DNA of 47,183 bases, taken from contig SVRT01000017.1 of NCBI GenBank assembly GCA_015064685.1, positions 1 through 47,183 of the forward strand, written 5' to 3'. The position numbers were made by a program, and so were the translations under genes. Positions 41,811 through 47,183 of this stretch are shown here, piece by piece (position 1 is the first letter of the stretch; each line of letters begins with the position of its first letter). The stretch is from Oscillospiraceae bacterium (GTDB lineage: Bacteria > Bacillota > Clostridia > Oscillospirales > CAG-272). Below the pieces are notes generated by a model, which was not told the DNA's origin, searched no databases, and saw only the letters and a list, made by a program, of their open reading frames with translations.

Positions 41811-42632
41811 ATGAAAAACTTACAGAATTTACATACACACTCGACGTACTGTGACGGCAAAGATACACCCGTCGAAATGATAGAATCGGCTATCGCTCAG
41901 GGCTTTGAGTCGTTGGGCTTTTCGGGACATAGCTACACATTTTACTCTACCGCATCATACCCGATCACAACACTTGAAAAAACCGAGGCTTATAAAAAGG
42001 AGATATCCGAGCTGAAAGAAAAATATGCCGGCAAAATCGACCTCTTTTTAGGACTCGAATTCGATATGTATTCGGGTGTTGATCTTTCGGGCTACGACTA
42101 CCTCATAGGTGCTTGTCACTATCTTAAAATGGGTGAAAAATACGTCGCCTTTGACCGCTCCGCAGAGTTCGTCCATAACGTGATCGAGACCGAGTTTTCG
42201 GGCGACGGAATGGCATTTTCAAACGAATACTACGCGCAGCTCGCAACCCTCCCCGAATACGGAGATTTCGACATAATCGGTCACTTTGACATACACACCA
42301 AAAACATCGAGATCGAACGCTTCTTCGACGTAGATTCAAAGGAATACCTCAAGTCTGCGACCGACGCTATGGACGCCCTCCGCGGCAAGATTCCCTTTTT
42401 CGAGGTAAACACCGGCGCGATCTCGCGCGGCTACCGCACCACCCCCTATCCCTCGCTCCCCCTCCTTCGTGAGCTTAAGGCGCGCGGATTCGGTGCGATC
42501 ATTTCATCCGATTGCCACGACGCAAGACACCTCAAAACAGGCTTTGATCAGGCGCGTGAGCTTCTTATAGAGGCAGGCTTTAGGGAAAAATACATACTGA
42601 CAAAGGACGGCTTTACTGCCGTGGAGCTTTAA
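41811..42632 (+). CDS. PHP-domain phosphatase (histidinol-phosphatase HisJ-like)
   Basis: This 273-residue PHP-fold hydrolase has metal ligands in LHTHSTYCDG (H8, H10), GFSGHS, GLEFDMY, GHFDIH and SSDCHDA. The HisJ family dephosphorylates L-histidinol phosphate, but no his genes are nearby, so another phosphomonoester is plausible. GGAGG lies 7 bases before the ATG at 41811; the ATG six bases earlier is too close to the ribosome binding site. The transporter gene starts 3 bases past its stop. Confidence 0.85.
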   Translation: MKNLQNLHTHSTYCDGKDTPVEMIESAIAQGFESLGFSGHSYTFYSTASYPITTLEKTEAYKKEISELKEKYAGKIDLFLGLEFDMYSGVDLSGYDYLIGACHYLKMGEKYVAFDRSAEFVHNVIETEFSGDGMAFSNEYYAQLATLPEYGDFDIIGHFDIHTKNIEIERFFDVDSKEYLKSATDAMDALRGKIPFFEVNTGAISRGYRTTPYPSLPLLRELKARGFGAIISSDCHDARHLKTGFDQARELLIEAGFREKYILTKDGFTAVEL

Positions 42633-42635
42633 GAC

Positions 42636-43730
42636 ATGAACGTTTTATCAATAATAATGCTGGTCTTCGCCATTCTCGGCGCACTTGACCGCATAATAGG
42701 AAACAAATTCGGACTCGGCGCGGAATTTGAAAAGGGCTTTATGCTGCTTGGAAATATGGCACTCACGATGATCGGTGTCATAGTCCTCGCCCCCTCGATT
42801 GCGCTTTTCACCGCCCCCGCGTTCGACGCAGTCTATAACGCGATCGGCATCGACCCGTCGATCTTCGCGGCATCGATACTTGCAAACGACTCGGGCGGAA
42901 CTCCTCTCGCATTCGAAATAATGAAGGACGAAGCTTTAGGCGGCTTCAATGCCCTCGTCGTCTCGTCAATGATGGGATGCACGATATCCTACACAATTCC
43001 CTACGCACTCGGCGTCGTCAAAAAGGAAAGATATAACGACATGTTCCTCGGAATGCTCTGCGGAATAGTCACCATTCCCGTCGGATGCATCATCTCGGGA
43101 CTCATACTGAAGATCCCATTTCTCGCGCTTATGTGGAATCTCGCGCCGCTCATTCTCCTCTCCGCGCTCGTAGCTCTCGGACTTATGCTCGCGCAGAAGA
43201 TCACCGTCAAGATATTCTACGGACTCGGAATCGCAATGAAGGTCATTATCACAATAGGACTCGTCGCAAGTATGATCGAGGCTCTCACAGGATTTAAGAC
43301 CATCCCCGGACTCGCGCCTATCAGCGAGGGCGGAATGGTATGCGTCAACGCGGCGATCGTCCTCTCGGGCGCATTTCCGCTTATGTTTGTAGTATCAAAA
43401 ATACTCAAAAAGCCGCTTGCATTCCTTGCAAGAAAGCTGAAGATCAACGATCAAAGCACGCTCGGACTCGTCACAACCATAGTTTCAAGCACACCAACCT
43501 TTGAAATGGTCAATAAAATGGACCGCCGTGGAATAATAATCAACTCCGCGTTCGCCATCTCGGCGGCGTTCACCTTCGGCGGACACCTCGCGTTCACGAT
43601 GGCGTATAGCGAGACCAGCGGCGCGTATACCTTCCCGATGATAATCGCAAAGCTCATCTCAGGCGCCTGCGCGTTTGCGCTTTCAATTCCGATCGCCGCA
43701 AGGGCAACAGAATCCGTAGCTTCAAAATGA
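42636..43730 (+). CDS. eutH: EutH-type ethanolamine transporter
   Basis: This 364-residue polytopic protein has about ten membrane spans and the EutH hallmarks ASILANDSGGTPLAFEIMKD and MMGCTISYTIPYALGV, with GGHLAFTMAY near the end. EutH moves ethanolamine into the cell. No eutBC lyase or microcompartment genes lie in the window, so the substrate may be used as a nitrogen source or the gene may serve another amine. It is coupled to the PHP gene and terminated by a strong hairpin. Confidence 0.88.
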   Translation: MNVLSIIMLVFAILGALDRIIGNKFGLGAEFEKGFMLLGNMALTMIGVIVLAPSIALFTAPAFDAVYNAIGIDPSIFAASILANDSGGTPLAFEIMKDEALGGFNALVVSSMMGCTISYTIPYALGVVKKERYNDMFLGMLCGIVTIPVGCIISGLILKIPFLALMWNLAPLILLSALVALGLMLAQKITVKIFYGLGIAMKVIITIGLVASMIEALTGFKTIPGLAPISEGGMVCVNAAIVLSGAFPLMFVVSKILKKPLAFLARKLKINDQSTLGLVTTIVSSTPTFEMVNKMDRRGIIINSAFAISAAFTFGGHLAFTMAYSETSGAYTFPMIIAKLISGACAFALSIPIAARATESVASK

Positions 43731-43759
43731 ATTAACAGATAAGGATTAAAATAACAATT

Positions 43760-43790
43760 TAAGAGCGCCGTCGGTTTGACGGCGCTCTTA
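43760..43790. terminator. Hairpin terminator after eutH
   Basis: TAAGAGCGCCGTC (43760-43772) pairs with GACGGCGCTCTTA (43778-43790), loop GGTTT, followed by GGTTTT. It can also serve the minus-strand genes converging on it. Confidence 0.85.
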
Positions 43791-43832
43791 GGTTTTGCAA
43801 CCTCCCGCTTAAAGTAGAATTAGCGATATCAC

Positions 43833-43976
43833 CTACAAGAGGCATTTGACTGCTTTGAGGATATTTATCGTAACGTCTACCCAATCAGGGTTCGGGACTC
43901 CCTTGATTTTTGCAGTGGTTTTGACGCACTACAATACCAAGAGAGACACCGAGACTACTAATAGCAGAACTTTCAT
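43833..43976 (-). pseudogene. Tiny lipoprotein gene with an in-frame amber codon before the lipobox Cys
   Basis: AAGGAGG (43984-43990) lies 7 bases before an ATG that encodes MKVLLLVVSVSLLVL, then TAG, then in the same frame a further 31 residues beginning CVKTTAKIKGVPNPDW and ending at a second TAG. A basic start, a hydrophobic core and a Cys at position 17 make a lipoprotein signal in which the residue before the Cys has become a stop. A single base change from TCG (Ser) would explain it. Either the gene is dead or the amber is read through. It follows the 84-residue gene on the same strand. Confidence 0.55.
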
Positions 43977-44038
43977 CTCAGTTCCTCCTTGTTTTTATTT
44001 CAAACACTTATAGTGTGTTTGATTAAAGTAAAATAGAA

Positions 44039-44293
44039 TTAGTTTTTATTCAGTTTGTCAAGAGCTTCTTTCAATGTGCAGGTAGGGGCAATATCATTAT
44101 CGATAAAGAATTGATTTAATCCTTCGTATCCCCATTCCTGCTCATCCTTGATCTTGGGCATTAAAGAGTCAACCCATTTTAATCCAAGCAGTTCACCGAC
44201 GGTTTGCTCATAGATAAATTTGTTTTCAATCATTAAGGATAATAATATCTTTACTTCTTCTTTTGTTGGCATGATTATTTTATTACTCATCAT
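44039..44293 (-). CDS. 84-residue protein of unknown function
   Basis: This is a small soluble helical protein. It starts NKIIMPTKEEVKILLSLMIE, has WVDSLMPKIKDEQEWGYEGL in the middle and ends TCTLKEALDKLNKN. I do not recognise it. GGAG is 6 bases before the first of two adjacent ATGs. It starts 13 bases after the TIR-domain gene's stop, so the two are co-transcribed. It may be a cytosolic partner of the TIR protein, which is inference from position only. Confidence 0.6.
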   Translation of the reverse strand: MMSNKIIMPTKEEVKILLSLMIENKFIYEQTVGELLGLKWVDSLMPKIKDEQEWGYEGLNQFFIDNDIAPTCTLKEALDKLNKN

Positions 44294-44306
44294 AAAATTC
44301 TCCTTG

Positions 44307-46691
44307 TCAATCTATTTCAACCCAAATTACAGGTCTAACGCCTGCCGACCAATCCTTGTGATATACGGTCATTTCACCATCATTCCAAACGACCTCGGCA
44401 TACGCCAATCCCAATGCATAACCGCTTGGACTTGTTAACCACCAGCAGCCCGGATTTGAACCATATTCGGTTTCAGAAGCTTGGCTCGGGTGATATTTAT
44501 TAACATCTGCACCAGATAATAAAAACACTTTATCTTGAGTGTTATTTCCAGGATCTAACATGCTACTCATAGAATGAGCAATTACAGTAGTAGTTGATAT
44601 CTTGGACTGACATTTTTCACTAAAAGCAGTATTGTAAAATGTCGAGTTCAGCCATGCACGTAAAGAACATTTTTCCCAAGTAATATATTCACCTGTTTCC
44701 GCTGCATGATAGGGTTGTACGTCAAGAATTTTATCACTAATAAGCAGCACCTTGTTTCCTCGGATTTCGAGGATTTCCCATTCTATATCCTCTTTTCCGT
44801 TGCTTGTATTGCCATCCTGCTCATATGCACCAAATTTTACAACATCTCCAACAGAAGCTTTTTTTATTAAGGCAATATGATAATCTGGCTTGATGTCACT
44901 AATTTGCGCGGCACTATCTTTGTAATTTTCGATAGTAATTAATATTTCATATGCCTTTACGTAATCCTGTTTCTCAATCGCATTCATAGCCCTACTGTAT
45001 TTAACGGGTGGAATATTAAAAATGATGATAAAAGCAATAACAGCACATATGCAAGACGCTACGATAGCAATAATCTTTTTTCTCTTTTTAGAGGCTTTTT
45101 CATCTGCGATCCTTTTTTGCTCTTGCTGATCCTTGATGTTAGCAATCTTCTTATTGCATTCCTCAATCTTATTCTCAGAGTCCTTCCACGCAATAACAGA
45201 TTGAAATTTTTTGATAGCACTTTCGATACTTGAAATACCGTTTTTCTTCATATCATCAAGTGCCTCGGCATAAATCGCATCCTTGCGCTCAATCTCACCG
45301 AGCTCCTTAGATTTCGCAATGCATTCTTTCACTCTCGCATCCGAATCGCGATATCCGGGAATTTTTTTGAATTCTTCAGCTGCGGCCAATTGCTTATCGG
45401 AAGTCTCTTGTTTTGCAAGTTCCGAGGCTGCGATGAAAATGTCCTCTTTGCGTTTTGCTTCATTGCGCTCGAGGATAGTGACGTTGTATCGCTTCAATTC
45501 GTTAACCAACGCATCGCTACCAAAACGAACGATTTTATTGTAATTGTCAGTGTAATCAAAAGGTCTGCTGTAAAATTCAAGGCTCGTTTTGCGCTGAACC
45601 TTCAATTCCGCCAACAACTTTCCAAGATACGCCTCGGCACACTCTGGATCAACGTCAAGAACCTTTTCGCAATACTCGTTTGCCTCCGACCACTTGGAAT
45701 CCTCAAGAAACATAAACACACGCTTGATAAGAGGAGCAGTATTGGCGGAAGCGTTGGTAACGACCGTTTCTTTGACTACGGTTGTTTTCGGCTCATCGGA
45801 TTTTGCAATCTTCTTGATACCTCGAATCAAATCCTGCATAAATCCAAGCTTGGACATATCCTGCGCCTGAAGATGGGAAAATTCTTCCGGCAGGTCATAA
45901 GGATCCATATCCTTATAGGCAGGAATGAGCATCTTCTTCTGTCCCTGCTTGATGAGTGCGAGATAACGGCTCCATTCGTTTTTCACCCAAACAGCATTGA
46001 AAAACTCGGGCTTTGTACCGAGAACGACCATCACCTTTGCACTGTTGAGCGCGGCAAAGATATAAGGCTCGTATGCACTGCCGAGCTTATCCTCAAGAGT
46101 GATACGCGCAAAGAAAACCTTGAAACCCTCTTGCTTCAGCTGATAGTACAAGTCCTGTGCCAAAACGCTGTCGGGTGTTCTTCTTCCGTTATTATCACTT
46201 TCCTTGTAACAGATAAATACGTCAAAAGGCTCTTCCTTCTGCGAGATTGCAAGAATGCCTTTTTGTATTTCGTTGATTGCCTTGGCTTCTGCCTCGTAGA
46301 TCGTTCGCTGATAGCTGTCTGCATATTGCAAAGCGGACTTGTAGTTATCGTCATCAAAAATTGAGGTAAATTGCGCTCTGTTTACAGTAGGAATGCGTTT
46401 GTGCGATGTGGGATCTTCTACGTATTCGATACCGTATCGGCAAAGAACGAGCGACCAATATGCTTCCGCATCGGTGTTGTCCTCGTTGAGGATATTCTCG
46501 TATATTCCCATTGCCTTGTCAAATTCATTGTTGCGGCGGAAATGATTTGCGCGGTCATACATATTCGCACGCTTGTCATCGTCGAGCTTGGGAAGTGTTT
46601 GCTGTGTTCCGCAATACTCGCATTCTATTACTGTTGTTCCTGCGGCGATTTCTAATGAACCACCGCACATTTTACATTTGAAGAGCGACAT
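44307..46691 (-). CDS. Zinc-ribbon/TPR/TIR transmembrane protein with extracellular DUF6273 domain
   Basis: This 794-residue protein has, in order: a zinc ribbon (C6, C9, C24, C27); TPR-like helices (40-90); a TIR domain (about 154-295) starting EPFDVFICYKESD with LEDKLGSAYEPYIFAAL and KNEWSRYL, where E239 is the likely NADase glutamate; more helical repeats (320-535); a basic KKRKK stop; one membrane span (about 540-559); a short helical stalk; and a C-terminal DUF6273 domain (about 615-794) with LRAWLN, KVFLLS, WWLTSPS and GVRPVIWVE. The positive charges place the TIR inside and DUF6273 outside. AAAGGAGG precedes the ATG. Bacterial TIR domains commonly hydrolyse NAD, often in immunity; an outward sensor is inferred. 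Confidence 0.85.
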   Translation of the reverse strand: MSLFKCKMCGGSLEIAAGTTVIECEYCGTQQTLPKLDDDKRANMYDRANHFRRNNEFDKAMGIYENILNEDNTDAEAYWSLVLCRYGIEYVEDPTSHKRIPTVNRAQFTSIFDDDNYKSALQYADSYQRTIYEAEAKAINEIQKGILAISQKEEPFDVFICYKESDNNGRRTPDSVLAQDLYYQLKQEGFKVFFARITLEDKLGSAYEPYIFAALNSAKVMVVLGTKPEFFNAVWVKNEWSRYLALIKQGQKKMLIPAYKDMDPYDLPEEFSHLQAQDMSKLGFMQDLIRGIKKIAKSDEPKTTVVKETVVTNASANTAPLIKRVFMFLEDSKWSEANEYCEKVLDVDPECAEAYLGKLLAELKVQRKTSLEFYSRPFDYTDNYNKIVRFGSDALVNELKRYNVTILERNEAKRKEDIFIAASELAKQETSDKQLAAAEEFKKIPGYRDSDARVKECIAKSKELGEIERKDAIYAEALDDMKKNGISSIESAIKKFQSVIAWKDSENKIEECNKKIANIKDQQEQKRIADEKASKKRKKIIAIVASCICAVIAFIIIFNIPPVKYSRAMNAIEKQDYVKAYEILITIENYKDSAAQISDIKPDYHIALIKKASVGDVVKFGAYEQDGNTSNGKEDIEWEILEIRGNKVLLISDKILDVQPYHAAETGEYITWEKCSLRAWLNSTFYNTAFSEKCQSKISTTTVIAHSMSSMLDPGNNTQDKVFLLSGADVNKYHPSQASETEYGSNPGCWWLTSPSGYALGLAYAEVVWNDGEMTVYHKDWSAGVRPVIWVEID

Positions 46692-46711
46692 TATTTTTGC
46701 CTCCTTTAGTT

Positions 46712-47125
46712 TTATGATAAAGGACCCAGATCAATCCACAAAGCGGGGCGGACAGTCCGACCAGAATAAGAGTTGTAGCCGAATGCTCCGCCGTACTCTA
46801 AGATGTCGCCACTGCAGACATATGCGGCATGACCCTGATCTTCCCCAGGCGACCGCAGCCACCAACTACCGTTGCCGTCGTTGTCATAAACTTCTGCTCC
46901 ACATGCAACCGCATAATCCGTAGGCTTACACTGTCTTGCAATATCGGAACTGAAATACTTGTAAACCTCGATTATGCTGAGCAAAAATACTTGATCCTGC
47001 GTTGCATTACCAGGATTGGTGCTATATTCCGGGTTCTTATCTGCCGAAACCGTTACCATAGCCCTAAGGATACTGGCGGCGCACAAGTGCGCTTCGTATT
47101 GGCCTGCCAGCCATGCAATTGTTAC
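46712..47125 (-). pseudogene. Truncated DUF6273 protein, C-terminal part
   Basis: The open frame ends 20 bases before the TIR gene and encodes a DUF6273 C-terminus: TVSADKNPEYS, GNATQDQVFLLSIIEV, GSWWLRSPG and TVRPALWIDLG. It lacks the N-terminal half of the domain and any upstream partner. Reading back, the frame meets TAA and TAG at 47126-47131, and recognisable similarity to the domain stops near 47055. The gene is therefore 5'-truncated by a rearrangement or frameshift. The stretch between SPG and VRP is rich in codons ending in C or T encoding Tyr, Ser, Gly, Asp, His and Cys, as in variable regions of retroelement-diversified proteins. Confidence 0.6.
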
Positions 47126-47183
47126 TTACTACCCATAAATGGGTCCCGTGGGTCGAACATACTCAATTGGTCACTTTCTCTGT
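47056..47183. other. Unidentified sequence at the right edge, upstream junction of the truncated gene
   Basis: From about 47055 to the edge the DNA no longer looks like the domain gene. On the plus strand an open frame from 47068 runs off the edge and includes MQLLLTTHKWVPWVEHTQLV, but there is no ribosome binding site and I do not recognise it. It may be the end of another gene or an inserted element that cut the DUF6273 gene. Confidence 0.3.

Noticed and set aside
43833-43976. Genome-wide recoding of TAG as a sense codon
   Set aside because: TAG ends the four-helix-bundle gene at 8958 at a position consistent with family length, and no suppressor tRNA is visible here.
45390-46364. 324-residue plus-strand frame opposite the TIR gene
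   Set aside because: Antisense shadow of a well-supported gene with clear domains; composition is not protein-like.
43731-47183. A complete diversity-generating retroelement in the window
   Set aside because: No reverse transcriptase, Avd-type accessory gene or template repeat was found; only a variable-region-like segment is present.

Overview
The window looks like a chromosomal segment of an anaerobic, spore-forming member of the Clostridia (Firmicutes), probably a gut or other fibre-rich-habitat lineage. Supporting signs are a SpoVAC gene, a YjcZ-like small spore-type peptide, an AbrB-type regulator, a dockerin-bearing secreted protein, a glycyl radical enzyme, and nearly uniform sigma-A promoters (TTGACA, 17 bp, TATAAT) with AGGAGG-type ribosome binding sites. 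The exact family cannot be fixed from sequence alone.

Layout. Positions 1-213 carry two tandem strong promoters firing leftwards off the edge, most likely into an rRNA operon. 362-7000 holds a DUF421 membrane protein, an acyltransferase-like gene coupled to endonuclease III, cytosolic glycoside hydrolases (GH20, GH28-like) and a secreted transglutaminase-dockerin protein. 7.0-8.9 kb is an ABC exporter. 8.9-9.8 kb holds a four-helix-bundle (S23/IVP) gene with an array of palindromic repeats upstream and a structured RNA that I think is 6S RNA. 9.8-18.7 kb is housekeeping: DUF1292, hemW-lepA, a small spore-type peptide, a zinc-ribbon protein, a PrsA/SurA-like anchored protein and RNase J behind a long structured leader. 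19.2-26.6 kb carries AbrB, a GT-C/GT2 glycosyltransferase pair, then galactokinase-membrane protein-YycJ-RlmH, and a DUF4358-like lipoprotein. 26.6-30.7 kb holds a polysaccharide deacetylase, a palindromic MITE-like element, SpoVAC, a coiled-coil protein and an XRE-HTH/phosphohexomutase fusion.

30.7-43.8 kb is a carbon-utilisation island. One unit is AraC versus a glycyl radical enzyme, its activase and a GH5-like hydrolase. A second is AraC versus a DapA/NanA-like aldolase, a ribulokinase-like FGGY kinase and a BNR-repeat (sialidase-fold) protein. A PHP phosphatase and an EutH-type transporter follow. A second MITE-like element separates the two AraC units. Within each unit the start codons and stop codons overlap or nearly touch, and divergent promoters face each other, so each regulator probably controls its neighbour.

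43.8-47.2 kb is the most unusual part. A 794-residue protein joins a zinc ribbon, TPR-like helices, a cytosolic TIR domain, one membrane span and an outward-facing DUF6273 domain, which is a receptor-like layout. Upstream on the same strand is a truncated second DUF6273 gene whose end resembles the variable regions of diversity-generating retroelement targets. Downstream are an 84-residue unknown protein and a tiny lipoprotein gene with an in-frame amber codon exactly before the lipobox cysteine.

Many start codons here were moved from the longest open frame to the one that has a ribosome binding site. These include two TTG starts (5922-6962 and 40895-41731).
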